10,093 nt of DNA from Bacteroidia bacterium (GCA_026391515.1 JAPLEC010000120.1:1-10093), one strand, 5' to 3'; shown: positions 1-7,506, counted from the stretch's first letter. Numbers and translations are program-made. The notes: a model not told the origin generated them from the letters alone.

Positions 1-9
1 GTGTTATGT
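1..9. repeat. Edge fragment of the dispersed palindromic element (copy A)
   Basis: The first nine bases, GTGTTATGT, are identical to 9264-9272, the end of copy E. The bases that follow (GCCGT here, ACTGT there) differ only by transitions. This is therefore probably the gene-proximal end of another copy whose remainder lies outside the window. It sits 53 bases past the stop codon of the zinc-ribbon gene, a placement like that of the other copies. The match is short, so the call is tentative. Bases 10-62 hold nothing else recognisable. Confidence 0.35.
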
Positions 10-62
10 GCCGTGTTTTTATAATAGTCATTAATAAAATAAATTCATATGATGATGTTGAA

Positions 63-1349
63 TTAAGGGTTTTGAATTTTGGTCAATCTACTCAAAATTG
101 TTTGGTCTAGTCTAAAATTTATATATGAATTTTTATCAAAAGCACTAATGAATTTATTTATGTAAACAGTATTAGTTACTGTTGCTTGATAGAATGTATG
201 ATTATCAATAAATTCTGTTTTATCATATTCCAGATTAACAATTGGATTTGGCCATATATTCATTTTCTCTGAAGTAAATTTATTGCTATTGATCATAGTT
301 ACATATAAATCTGAAATCTTCTTAAAATCATTATTATACGTTTTAATTGTATCCCTTTTAGTAAAATAAAAATAGAATCCTTGATCTTTCTTTATTAAAT
401 TTTCATATAGTTGTAAAAGGATGTAATCAAACATCCGTATTAAATAATCACTTATTAAATATTTATTTAACAAACAGAAAAGGGATAATAACTCAAACGA
501 TTCTTTAAATTTTAGGATTAAATCACTAGGCAGTTTTTTATTCTGAATGTCATCATTGATTTTTTTTAATCTCCAAATAGAATTTATTAGATATCCTAAA
601 TCTGAGTTATTCCGCTGTGTTATCGAATCTAACCCCCAATTATTAGGAATTGGAGTTCTGGAAAACATCATTGTAAAAGCATTATCAGTTTTAGAATATG
701 ATTTTGTAGTTATTGGGTTTAATAATATTTCACCACAATGATAACAGACAAACAAATCCTTTGGCAACTCATTATTGCAAACAGGACAACTATAATCCTC
801 TTTAACTGATTCAATTAAAGTTTCATTAATATTATAAAATGCCCCGCAACAATAACATTGGCCTTCTCCATAATTATTAGTTGTTGCCCATTTCGAGCCA
901 CAAATTAAGCAACTAAAAATATGTAGATCTAAAGCACTCTCTTTCTGCGAAAACATAATTGAATTTTTACAACCATCACAAACATAAGATTTCACATTAG
1001 AGTATATTTTGTGTGTGTTTTCACAAAAAGGGCAGATAATTGTCTTTTGTGGCTTAAAATAATAATATAGAAGCATTACAAAAGATAAAAGAAATATGAA
1101 AGGACTCGCTATAATTGTTATTAAAAATAGTATAAATGGAATAATCATAATACCACTAATCTTTGCCATTTCCGTAAAAGAAACACCAAAGTATCTTAAT
1201 AAAAAAGCAATTAAAAAAACAATAAGACTAGCAATAAGCGCAGTCAGGCAGTCAGCCAATCGGGATTTAAAAGTTTTCCCAGATATTCCTTGAAGAGCAA
1301 GAGTATCTGTTAGATACGATTGATAGTTCAGTGAAATTAAATCTTCCAT
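63..1349 (-). CDS. Membrane protein with three zinc-ribbon-like cysteine clusters, function unknown
   Basis: I do not recognise this 428-residue protein as a named family. Residues about 33-53 and 65-97 are strongly hydrophobic and should form two or three membrane segments. A cysteine-rich stretch follows at once with six paired clusters: CPFC (106-109), CDGC (124-127), CLIC (147-150), C165/C167/C168, CPVC (188-191) and CYHC (202-205). They read naturally as three consecutive zinc ribbons. The C-terminal 220 residues are polar, with no motif I can name. The start is the ATG at 1349 with no clear Shine-Dalgarno sequence. Base composition is visibly more AT-rich than in the SMP-30 or S9 genes, which suggests a different origin. 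An IS lies 83 bases upstream and has probably separated the gene from its former neighbour. The topology would put the ribbons on one membrane face, presumably cytoplasmic (inference). A sensory or scaffold role is possible but not shown. Confidence 0.75.
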   Translation of the reverse strand: MEDLISLNYQSYLTDTLALQGISGKTFKSRLADCLTALIASLIVFLIAFLLRYFGVSFTEMAKISGIMIIPFILFLITIIASPFIFLLSFVMLLYYYFKPQKTIICPFCENTHKIYSNVKSYVCDGCKNSIMFSQKESALDLHIFSCLICGSKWATTNNYGEGQCYCCGAFYNINETLIESVKEDYSCPVCNNELPKDLFVCYHCGEILLNPITTKSYSKTDNAFTMMFSRTPIPNNWGLDSITQRNNSDLGYLINSIWRLKKINDDIQNKKLPSDLILKFKESFELLSLFCLLNKYLISDYLIRMFDYILLQLYENLIKKDQGFYFYFTKRDTIKTYNNDFKKISDLYVTMINSNKFTSEKMNIWPNPIVNLEYDKTEFIDNHTFYQATVTNTVYINKFISAFDKNSYINFRLDQTILSRLTKIQNP

Positions 1350-1432
1350 AATGATTAAGTTTAAGATTATATTATCTAGTAATACAAATTAACATGTTAG
1401 TTTCCAATATTTATCATTGGTCATATCTGGAA

Positions 1433-1460
1433 TGTGTCGTCCTAAAATAGGGTTACACTT
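1433..1460. repeat. IS terminal inverted repeat, transposase-distal (right) end
   Basis: Aligned with the reverse complement of 2771-2800, 25 of 28 bases match, with one two-base gap (TGTGTC-GTCCT here against TGTGTCTCGTCCT there). It ends directly before the orfB stop codon at 1461. The gap near the tip may reflect decay or an ambiguous tip position. Confidence 0.85.
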
Positions 1461-2387
1461 TTAGGTTAGACATAATTGATTTAAAGTTATATTTTTTTGA
1501 TCTCTATTTTTCTTAAATCTTACTGGCCATTTCTTTACTTCTATGCTCTCCTGAATATGAGTCTGAAGAGGAGTCAAATATTTACAACTTTCATGTGGCC
1601 TTAAGTTGTTGTATATCCAGACAGACTTGTTAATTTCTCTTTGTGCCTGCTTCAGATCCGGGAGTTGATCACCCAGGTCAAATTCATATTTAAGAGTTCC
1701 ATTAATTCTTTCAGCCACAGCATTTTCATAAGGATCGTGCTTGGTAGTCATGCTGATGTTTATATGGTTTTTTTCAAGGGTCTCAATGTAATCCGGACAA
1801 CAATATTGTAACCCCCGATCAGAATGATGGATAAGGGATCTGTCAGGATACTTGCGGTTTTTGATGGCCGTTTTAAGAGCGTTTATGCAGTTGATTGCTT
1901 TTAAGTTATCTGAGAGCTGATAACCCACGATCTGCTTTGAGTAGGCATCGGTGATAAGGCTCAGGTAAAGGAAGCCCTCATGAGTCCTGATATATGTTAT
2001 ATCGCTAACCCAGACTTGTTCAGCCCGGTTTATCACAATGTCCTTTATAAGGTTCGGGTGCTTGTAATATCTATGGTATGAATTGGTTGTCCTCATATAG
2101 TTCTTTTTCTTTTTGATGAGCATTCCCTCTTGTTTAAGAATGGCCCCCAGTTTATCACGACCACATTTTATACCCTCTCGATCAAGAGCAGGTTTGATAA
2201 GGTGGTGAAGTTTTCTGGTACCTATTCTGGTCATCATAACTCTCTGTTGCTGAACAAGTGAGATAATTTTTTCTTTTGCTTTTTTCTTTCTGCCTGAGGC
2301 CCGTATACTTTTATAGTATGCCTGGCGACCTTTCCCGAAAAGCTTGCAGATTGCCTTTACTTTGATTTCGGATTCTTCTTTGAAGGC
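1461..2387 (-). CDS. IS3-family transposase OrfB, DDE catalytic subunit, read by -1 frameshift from OrfA
   Basis: This is the integrase-like half of the transposase, which cuts and joins the IS ends. I extend it to 2387, where the -1 frame begins after the slippery heptamer (308 residues; the first ATG in frame is at 2237). It opens with an HTH_21-type segment (reading KAICKLFGKGRQAYYKS) and continues to an rve domain. Counting from the ATG at 2237, the catalytic residues are D79 (in WVSDITY), D140 (in HHSDRGLQY) and E176 (in NAVAERING), giving the usual D(35)E spacing. The C-terminus carries the typical YNNLRPHESCKYLTP block. There is no internal stop, so it looks functional. The expected active product is the OrfAB fusion, about 427 residues if OrfA starts at 2743. 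The stop at 1461 abuts the terminal repeat. Confidence 0.93.
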   Translation of the reverse strand, partial: AFKEESEIKVKAICKLFGKGRQAYYKSIRASGRKKKAKEKIISLVQQQRVMMTRIGTRKLHHLIKPALDREGIKCGRDKLGAILKQEGMLIKKKKNYMRTTNSYHRYYKHPNLIKDIVINRAEQVWVSDITYIRTHEGFLYLSLITDAYSKQIVGYQLSDNLKAINCINALKTAIKNRKYPDRSLIHHSDRGLQYCCPDYIETLEKNHINISMTTKHDPYENAVAERINGTLKYEFDLGDQLPDLKQAQREINKSVWIYNNLRPHESCKYLTPLQTHIQESIEVKKWPVRFKKNRDQKNITLNQLCLT

Positions 2388-2743
2388 TTTTTTAGTTGCA
2401 GTCCGGGCAAATACTTTTTTACGACCTCTTCACCGTATTCCTCCTGGATGATCTCCATGATGTACTTGAGAGTCTTGTTCTCAGCGGTTGAAGCGCGCAG
2501 GGCAGCCTTGAGTTCGACAATCTCCTGTTGTGGAGTCTTTTCTCTCATTTTGTAGTAATTTTTCTCAAGATTACCATATTTTTTTGTCCAGGCCATTATG
2601 GTTGGTCTCCCAATCCCATACTTCCGTGTAATTTGTCTCTGGGACATCTGGCCGCTTTGGTAAGCTTCCACTACTTCCATCCTGAATGCATAACTGTAGA
2701 TATTTGACCATCTTTTGTATGCAGGTACTTGTCCTATTTCCAT
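2357..2743 (-). CDS. IS3-family transposase OrfA, helix-turn-helix subunit
   Basis: OrfA is the DNA-binding half of the IS3 transposase and recognises the terminal repeats. A helix-turn-helix covers roughly residues 20-55 of the 128-residue product (FRMEVVEAYQSGQMSQRQI, then the GIGRPTIMAW recognition region with the family's conserved tryptophan). It is followed by a leucine-zipper-like coiled coil (EIVELKAALRASTAENKTLK). I chose the ATG at 2743 over the one six bases upstream at 2749. A strong AAGGAGG at 2751-2757 is seven bases from the former but only one base from the latter. The tail after the slippery site is nine residues long, lysine-rich, and ends at TAA 2357. A TTGACA hexamer inside the terminal repeat (2774-2779) could serve as a -35-type promoter half. 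Confidence 0.9.
   Translation of the reverse strand: MEIGQVPAYKRWSNIYSYAFRMEVVEAYQSGQMSQRQITRKYGIGRPTIMAWTKKYGNLEKNYYKMREKTPQQEIVELKAALRASTAENKTLKYIMEIIQEEYGEEVVKKYLPGLQLKKPSKKNPKSK
2387..2393 (-). other. Programmed -1 ribosomal frameshift site (A AAA AAG)
   Basis: The minus strand reads CTA AAA AAG in the OrfA frame, so the heptamer A AAA AAG lies in the X XXY YYZ phase used by IS911- and IS150-type elements. Slipping back one base continues as GCC TTC AAA GAA, which runs open through all of OrfB. The zero frame stops nine codons later at 2357. Confidence 0.9.
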
Positions 2744-2750
2744 GCTCATT

Positions 2751-2757
2751 CCTCCTT
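2751..2757 (-). promoter_or_regulatory. Shine-Dalgarno of orfA
   Basis: AAGGAGG on the minus strand lies seven bases before the ATG at 2743 and one base before the ATG at 2749, which decides the start in favour of 2743. Such a strong site is unusual for the host genes here and fits a self-contained mobile element. Confidence 0.75.
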
Positions 2758-2770
2758 AGGTTGCTTTAAA

Positions 2771-2800
2771 AAGTGTCAACCTATTTCAGGACGAGACACA
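2771..2800. repeat. IS terminal inverted repeat, transposase-proximal (left) end
   Basis: Its reverse complement begins TGTGTCTCGTCCTGAAATAG and matches 1433-1460 at 25 of 28 positions apart from a two-base gap. It contains TTGACA (minus strand, 2774-2779), a plausible -35 half for the transposase promoter. Confidence 0.85.
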
Positions 2801-2807
2801 GCAGGCA

Positions 2808-2884
2808 TGACGGTTAACGGCCCGGCAATAAAGTAAGTAAGTGTTGACCAGTTACCGGTAGCTGGATTTGTCCTTGTTGTGCGT
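2808..2884. repeat. Dispersed palindromic intergenic element, copy B
   Basis: The left side TAACGGCCCGGCAAT (2815-2829) matches copy D TAACGGCCGGGCAAT at 14 of 15 bases. The right side ends ATTTGTCC then GTTGTGC (2876-2882), which is the exact complement of the GCACAAC box of copy C. The centre is not the CCCGC hairpin of C and D. It begins TAAAGTAAGTAAGT (2829-2842), which matches the centre of copy E at 13 of 14 bases. The copy lies 18 bases past the M61 stop codon and eight bases from the IS tip. Confidence 0.6.
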
Positions 2885-2902
2885 TCATTCTTTATTAAGA
2901 GT

Positions 2903-4489
2903 TCATTTTCCTTGCCATGTCTGTAAAATATTGTATTGTATGGAATTCAAGGTATCCAACCTGGAAATGGTGAATTTTCTATTCCCGTTTTCTTTATTTG
3001 TTTCTACTCCTATCTTTAATCCGGCATAAGAAAGGTAGGTGGCATAATCAATCTCCTTGGTAGTATTAATATACTCGAATTCAGGAATTAATGAAATACC
3101 AGCAACCGATTCACATACCTGTTGAAATTCGGCATCCGTGAATCCGCGTTGTAGTTCTTTATAATAATGCCAGTATAATAGACGCATTACATCATCCAGG
3201 GACTTTTTATTCTGCGTGGCATGACGTATTGCAAAATCCAGTATCAATCCTATGACAGGCCCTTTGTCATAATAGGATATTGATTTATCAGCATCTTCAC
3301 CCTGTTTGCCAAAAGGTCCATCACTCCAGGTATTAAAGCTTGCTTGAGTCAGGGACTGGTAGGAGCGACCCGGGTTATTCTCATAAGCATTGATACTGCT
3401 TTCAAAATTCCCAAAAAAATTTTGTTCACTGATTAATCCTGCTCTTTTTACAATTAAATACTCGTAATAAACAGTCAGTCCTTCACTTACCCAAAGAAGG
3501 TTAGTTTTGTTTTCTTTATCATAATCAAAGGGGCCCAATTCATATGGTCTTATACATTTAACATTAAAATTATGAAAATATTCATGGGCAAGGAAACTCA
3601 TCATTCTGTTCATAGACTCTTTTTTGTCCAATCCGTTGCCATTAAAACTTACGGTAGTATTATTCAAATGTTCTATTCCTCCGTATCCCGGACCAATACC
3701 AATGAAAGTGTATTGTTTATAGGGTATGTCACCAAAAATTTCCACACCAGCCTGTACTATTTTTGTCAAGTTGGCTATAAACTTTTCCTTGTCAAAACTA
3801 CCCAGTTTATAACCTATAAATCTATGTTCAATGCCGTTTATCTTAAAAGGAGGAAGCTCCTCTAAATTTCCTGCAAGTATGGGGCAGTCGTATAACATAT
3901 CAAAATCTGATGCAAAAAATTCGTTTGTTTTTCCGGGAACAGGGTCCAGCCCTGTAGCAATTCTGCTCCATTGCTTATTGATAATCAACTTCACTGAAAC
4001 AGGTGTATTGATATGCTCTTTTATATACAGGAATGCCCCAGCTGGTACTATATAACCATGTGTACTGTCTAAATAGTTATTGGCAACAAACTTCCTGTCT
4101 GCTTTTACATCATAGTTTACTTTGAAAGGTGTTCTTTTTTCAACGGTGATTTGCCAGGTGTTATCGTTTGGGCTTTTCACAGATATAGCATTCCCATTTT
4201 TATCTTTTGCCGAAAAATTTGTTACTTCTTTCGCATAATCCATAATCTGGTAGTATCCGGGTGTCCATTTTGGCATTTTAAAATCAATTGTATCCTTGAT
4301 CCATCCTCTGCAATAGAGCTCTATATGATAATAATGATTGGACGGTTCAGGCATGGAAACTGTATATTGCAAAACAGGATTACTCTTTTGTTCACTGATT
4401 CTATTGTTCGAGGAAGAACATACAGTTAGAATTAGAAGTAAAAAAGATATCCGGATTCCACGATTAAGAGCAAATTGACCTTTTTTCAT
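2903..4489 (-). CDS. M61-family metallopeptidase (glycyl aminopeptidase-like), lipoprotein-like, no PDZ domain visible
   Basis: This is a 528-residue zinc peptidase of the M61 family, which removes N-terminal residues, often glycine or alanine, from peptides. The zinc site is HEYFH (302-306), with the third ligand E336 in WVSEGL. The family's GGIEH block is at 270-274, and the N-terminal beta domain includes KWTPGYYQI (74-82). The N-terminus has a basic start, a hydrophobic stretch and LTVC (21-24). This fits an exported protein and possibly a lipoprotein, although valine before the cysteine is a weak lipobox. Family members usually carry a C-terminal PDZ domain and run to about 580-620 residues. 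Here the chain ends about 40 residues after YAGLKIG, too few for a PDZ. Copies B and C of the palindromic element flank the gene, so it is probably a single-gene transcript. The start is ATG 4489. Confidence 0.88.
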   Translation of the reverse strand: MKKGQFALNRGIRISFLLLILTVCSSSNNRISEQKSNPVLQYTVSMPEPSNHYYHIELYCRGWIKDTIDFKMPKWTPGYYQIMDYAKEVTNFSAKDKNGNAISVKSPNDNTWQITVEKRTPFKVNYDVKADRKFVANNYLDSTHGYIVPAGAFLYIKEHINTPVSVKLIINKQWSRIATGLDPVPGKTNEFFASDFDMLYDCPILAGNLEELPPFKINGIEHRFIGYKLGSFDKEKFIANLTKIVQAGVEIFGDIPYKQYTFIGIGPGYGGIEHLNNTTVSFNGNGLDKKESMNRMMSFLAHEYFHNFNVKCIRPYELGPFDYDKENKTNLLWVSEGLTVYYEYLIVKRAGLISEQNFFGNFESSINAYENNPGRSYQSLTQASFNTWSDGPFGKQGEDADKSISYYDKGPVIGLILDFAIRHATQNKKSLDDVMRLLYWHYYKELQRGFTDAEFQQVCESVAGISLIPEFEYINTTKEIDYATYLSYAGLKIGVETNKENGNRKFTISRLDTLNSIQYNILQTWQGK

Positions 4490-4536
4490 AATCTATAATC
4501 TAATTTTTCATAATTCATTATTTGAAAAACTTCCAG

Positions 4537-4544
4537 CAAATTTA
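4537..4544 (-). promoter_or_regulatory. Possible Bacteroidota-type -7 promoter motif for the M61 gene
   Basis: The minus strand reads TAAATTTG, an exact match to the TAnnTTTG -7 consensus. It would give a leader of about 40 bases before ATG 4489. No TTG lies at the usual 19-21 base distance upstream; the nearest are at 10 and 25. The call is weak. Confidence 0.3.
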
Positions 4545-4595
4545 ATTATATCACCAAGATTTCATTTATCAATTTATGGTCTGTGTTGTTTCACA

Positions 4596-4647
4596 TGACG
4601 CACAACAGCCCGACAATCCTGCTTTTTGTGAAATAGCGGGATAGTCC
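4596..4647. repeat. Dispersed palindromic intergenic element, copy C (imperfect hairpin)
   Basis: The element begins TGACGCACAAC, then AGCCCGACAAT, then an imperfect hairpin: left arm 4612-4627, three-base loop GTG 4628-4630, right arm 4631-4646, with 13 of 16 positions complementary. Bases 4614-4647 match copy D 7520-7553 at 31 of 34. All three differences weaken the stem, so C looks like a decayed copy. It ends 12 bases past the stop codon of the ABC permease. No T-run follows the hairpin, so it is not a standard intrinsic terminator. Confidence 0.75.
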
Positions 4648-4659
4648 ATTTTATTTAAT

Positions 4660-5388
4660 CTATCTTCGTCTCATTCTCCATCTGAATGAAAAGATCGCGA
4701 GTACAAATAATACCAGTGCATAAATAAGGATAAAATAAAAATTGCCCAGTATATCTGAGAATGAAGATCCGGTTAAAAGTCCTTTTGAAGCATCAACTGC
4801 ATGAGCGAAGGGAAGCGCATAACCAATAGTCTTAAAAACACCACCCATCATTTTCAGGGGAGTCCATGCACCACAAAACAAACCAATAGCAGTAATAAGC
4901 AAAGAACCAACTCCTGCTACCTGATTTACAGTGAAAAAAGATCCCAGTATCATTCCTAAACATATACATATCATGGCTGTAAAAAAGAAGATGATACAAG
5001 CTAAAATCAGGTTTTGATAAGTTGCTCCAAGTATTGCCCCGATAATGAGACAAATTCCTGTTTGAAACAGTGCAAGAGGTATAAAAGGCAGGATGTAGGC
5101 CAAAATAAAATCGGATGGTTTTAAAGGGGTAGTAAAAAGTCTTGTCAATAAAGCACTCTGCTTATCCTTAGCCAACAGCATGGCTGAAAACATAATCATA
5201 AATGCATAACAGAAAATAATAATTCCAGGTGTAAGCGTTTGAGGGGAAAACATGTCCAATTGTACTTTTTTGTGAATAGAAGAAAAAAGTATCAGTAAAG
5301 CAATAGGCATAGCTAATCCTAAAAGCATAGAAACAGGATCCCTGTACACTTCTTTTATGTTTCTACTGGCCAAACTAATGATTTTCAT
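4660..5388 (-). CDS. ABC-2 type transporter permease
   Basis: This is the membrane subunit of an ABC-2 family exporter, partner of the ATPase encoded directly upstream. The 242 residues show a short N-terminal interfacial stretch (RNIKEVYRDP) and six hydrophobic segments at roughly 20-37, 53-73, 97-120, 127-150, 157-177 and 214-236, the standard ABC-2 fold. It ends in a basic tail (RWRMRRR), which suggests a cytoplasmic C-terminus. The start codon lies inside the last codons of the ATPase gene (14-base overlap) and is preceded by a strong AAGGAGG, which implies coupled translation. The cargo cannot be read from the sequence. Relatives move drugs, lipids or polysaccharides. Copy C of the palindromic element lies just past the stop. 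Confidence 0.9.
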   Translation of the reverse strand: MKIISLASRNIKEVYRDPVSMLLGLAMPIALLILFSSIHKKVQLDMFSPQTLTPGIIIFCYAFMIMFSAMLLAKDKQSALLTRLFTTPLKPSDFILAYILPFIPLALFQTGICLIIGAILGATYQNLILACIIFFFTAMICICLGMILGSFFTVNQVAGVGSLLITAIGLFCGAWTPLKMMGGVFKTIGYALPFAHAVDASKGLLTGSSFSDILGNFYFILIYALVLFVLAIFSFRWRMRRR

Positions 5389-6313
5389 TTTTAACCTCCT
5401 TCCTGGTCAAATGAAGAAAAACCTCCTCAAGCGTTGGTTCCTGCATTTGGATCCCTTTAATCTTGATATTTTTTGTCTGCAGATAATTAATTATGGAATA
5501 GAAATCCAGTTCAACAGAATTAATCACAATACTGTTCATAGTAGAAATTACTTCCATTCCTTTATTCTTCAGACCGTCAAGGATATCGGAAGAAATATCG
5601 TCTGCAGAGATTTTAAGAGATTGAATACTCTCGTGTTTATGCTTTAATTCAGCAGATGTTCCTGAAGTAATTATTTGTGCATTGTCTATAATGGCAATAT
5701 GGTCAGCCAGAGAGTCAGCTTCTTCCATATAGTGAGTTGTCAGAAGAATTGTCTTTTCTCTTTTTAATTTATTTATGTAATTCCATACAGATTTTCTGGC
5801 ATGAGGATCGAGGCCTAATGTTGGTTCATCCAGAAACAAAATTTGAGGTTCTGACATTAAAGCAATCGCTATGCTTAACCTTATTTGCATGCCCCCGGAT
5901 AGTTTTTGTGCCTGATCTTTTCTGTCTTCCAGCTCCATTAATTCCATCAGATTTTTGGCTCTTTCGATCGATAGACCTCTTTTAAGTCCAAATACACCAC
6001 CAATCAGCAGAAGATTTTCTTTGGTATTTAAATGTCCAGCAATTGCAGTCTCTTGTGGTGAAACACCAATTATTCTTTTTATCTCTAAAGGACTCTTCCT
6101 GATGTCGTAACCCATAATCTCTGCTGATCCGGATGAAGGCCTCAGTAAGCAACAGAGCATTTTGATAGTAGTCGTTTTCCCGGCTCCGTTTTTACCGAGT
6201 AATGAAAAAATTTCACCATGATTAATTTCGATATTTATAGCATCTACTGCATTTCTTTTACCAAATCTCTTGGTCAAATCGTTTGTCTTTATGGCAATGC
6301 TGGTGTTCTCCAT
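5375..6313 (-). CDS. ABC transporter ATP-binding protein, DrrA/ABC-2 exporter type
   Basis: This 312-residue ATPase powers the ABC-2 exporter. All nucleotide-binding motifs are intact: Walker A GKNGAGKTT (40-48), Q-loop Q87 (GVSPQE), signature LSGGMQ (138-143), Walker B ILFLDE (158-163) and the switch histidine H194 (LLTTHYMEEAD). The C-terminal extension of about 100 residues ends in EPTLEEVFLHLT, typical of DrrA-like subunits, which pair with one small permease. The start is ATG 6313, 23 bases past the stop of the SMP-30-like gene, with no clear Shine-Dalgarno. The three genes are therefore probably cotranscribed. The gene overlaps the permease by 14 bases. Confidence 0.93.
   Translation of the reverse strand: MENTSIAIKTNDLTKRFGKRNAVDAINIEINHGEIFSLLGKNGAGKTTTIKMLCCLLRPSSGSAEIMGYDIRKSPLEIKRIIGVSPQETAIAGHLNTKENLLLIGGVFGLKRGLSIERAKNLMELMELEDRKDQAQKLSGGMQIRLSIAIALMSEPQILFLDEPTLGLDPHARKSVWNYINKLKREKTILLTTHYMEEADSLADHIAIIDNAQIITSGTSAELKHKHESIQSLKISADDISSDILDGLKNKGMEVISTMNSIVINSVELDFYSIINYLQTKNIKIKGIQMQEPTLEEVFLHLTRKEVKNENH
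5395..5401 (-). promoter_or_regulatory. Shine-Dalgarno of the ABC permease gene, inside the ATPase gene
   Basis: AAGGAGG on the minus strand lies within the codons for RKEV near the end of the ATPase and six bases before ATG 5388. Other non-IS genes in the window lack so strong a site, so it supports translational coupling of the two subunits. Confidence 0.75.
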
Positions 6314-6336
6314 TTCATTAAGAAGTTATATCAGTT

Positions 6337-7431
6337 TTACGGTATTTGAGCACCCAGAGTGTTAACATACAGAGAATAAAGTGATTGGCTTGCAGTCATA
6401 AATAATCGGTTATGTTTTGTCCCGCCAAAGCAAAGATTCGAACAGATCTCCGGTAAACAAATTTTTCCGATTAATTTTCCGTCAGGTGCGAAGATGTGCA
6501 CTCCGTCATAACCTTCACCACCACCCCCGGCAGCAGCCCAAACATTACCGTCAATGTCGCAGCGGATTCCATCTGACCCACCTTTACCCATGTCACAGAA
6601 TAGTCTGCTATCTGAAAGCTTTCTCCCTTCAAGCACATTAAATACTTTGATTGGTTGTGGCTTATCGTCCGGTTGACCAGTATCGACGATGTAAAGAAGC
6701 TTTTCGTCAGGAGAAAAACAGAGTCCATTGGGACGAATGAATTCATCGGTTACTACTGTCGTTTCTCCAGTTGATGGATCAAACCGATAAACATTAGTTG
6801 GCAATTCAAACTGATCTAAATGGCCTTCATAATTTGAAAGGATTCCATAACCCGGATCAGTGAACCAAATACTTCCGTTAGAGTGCACAACAACATCGTT
6901 GGGTGCGTTCAATCGTTTGTTTTGGTACTTGTCAATCAGCACTGTAATTGAGCCATCAGGTTCAGTCCGTGTAATACGCCGTGTATCGTGTTCGCATGTG
7001 ATCAATCGTCCTTGCCGATCTCTCGTGTTTCCGTTCGAGTAATTTGAAGGAGATCGAAACTTACTTACTTTTCCTGTTTCTTCTGTCCATCTTAGAATAG
7101 TATTGTTGGGGATGTCACTGAAGAGTAAAAACTTGCCGTCGCCGAACCACACCGGTCCCTCTGCCCAACGTGCACCAGTCCAAAGACGCTCTATAGCTGC
7201 ATTAAACTGGCAATACTTTTCAAATCGTTTGTCAATAGTTACGATAGCTGGATCAGGATAACGCTTCTGTGGTACAGGAGATAAGTCACGATAAGATGTA
7301 ATCAGAGATGGTGCTATGAAAGCACCGGCAGCTGTTGTCGCGAATGTTTTTAAAAAGTGCCGACGGTCCTCAAATCCACAAAGATTTTCCTGAATAAGAG
7401 GTTTAATTGAGTCATTAATGTAATTTTTCAT
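6337..7431 (-). CDS. Tat-exported SMP-30/gluconolactonase-like beta-propeller protein
   Basis: The 364-residue product belongs to the SMP-30/gluconolactonase/LRE-like family, six-bladed propellers that hydrolyse lactones with one bound divalent metal. Residues 23-28 (RRHFLK) form a twin-arginine motif, followed by a moderately hydrophobic AGAFIAPSLI stretch, so the protein should be exported folded to the periplasm. Family metal ligands appear as E91 (AEGPVW), N235 (RPNGL) and D287 (SDGIR), with N178 (APNDV) near the substrate. I prefer ATG 7431 to the in-frame TTG at 7476. The TTG would place 15 extra residues before a Tat signal that is already long, and it has no ribosome site. The gene lies 23 bases upstream of the ABC ATPase gene and leads that run. 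The true substrate is unknown: gluconolactone, another sugar lactone or a xenobiotic lactone are all possible. Confidence 0.88.
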   Translation of the reverse strand: MKNYINDSIKPLIQENLCGFEDRRHFLKTFATTAAGAFIAPSLITSYRDLSPVPQKRYPDPAIVTIDKRFEKYCQFNAAIERLWTGARWAEGPVWFGDGKFLLFSDIPNNTILRWTEETGKVSKFRSPSNYSNGNTRDRQGRLITCEHDTRRITRTEPDGSITVLIDKYQNKRLNAPNDVVVHSNGSIWFTDPGYGILSNYEGHLDQFELPTNVYRFDPSTGETTVVTDEFIRPNGLCFSPDEKLLYIVDTGQPDDKPQPIKVFNVLEGRKLSDSRLFCDMGKGGSDGIRCDIDGNVWAAAGGGGEGYDGVHIFAPDGKLIGKICLPEICSNLCFGGTKHNRLFMTASQSLYSLYVNTLGAQIP

Positions 7432-7506
7432 AGGCCCTATAAGAGTTTTTAGTTCAAAGTTTAAATGTAAATCCAATGATATTTCATAATCATGCTTTTA
7501 ATAGCC

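Larger units (their letters stand above)
1433..2800 (-). mobile_element. IS3-family insertion sequence (IS150-like), complete
   Basis: This 1368-base element has two overlapping transposase frames joined by an A AAA AAG slippery site, a DDE catalytic domain and imperfect terminal inverted repeats, all standard for the IS3 family. The ends begin TGTGTC(TC)GTCCT and read inward. The left copy lacks two bases present in the right copy. The three or four bases outside the tips (GAA and GGAA on the left, GCA and GCAG on the right) do not match, so no target duplication is visible. Both reading frames are intact, so the element could be active. It lies between the zinc-ribbon gene and the 3' end of the M61 gene, with its right tip about eight bases from a palindromic intergenic element. 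Confidence 0.93.

Noticed and set aside
3572..4429. Several plus-strand frames of 74-97 codons opposite the M61 gene
   Set aside because: They lie fully antisense to a gene with intact catalytic motifs and show no domain or ribosome site.
4832..5053. Minus-strand frame of 73 codons inside the ABC permease gene
   Set aside because: It lies in a shifted frame within a well-supported membrane protein gene and has no independent start signal.
7474..7476. TTG as start of the SMP-30-like gene (15 extra residues)
   Set aside because: There is no ribosome site. ATG 7431 gives a Tat signal of more usual length, so the shorter form was kept.
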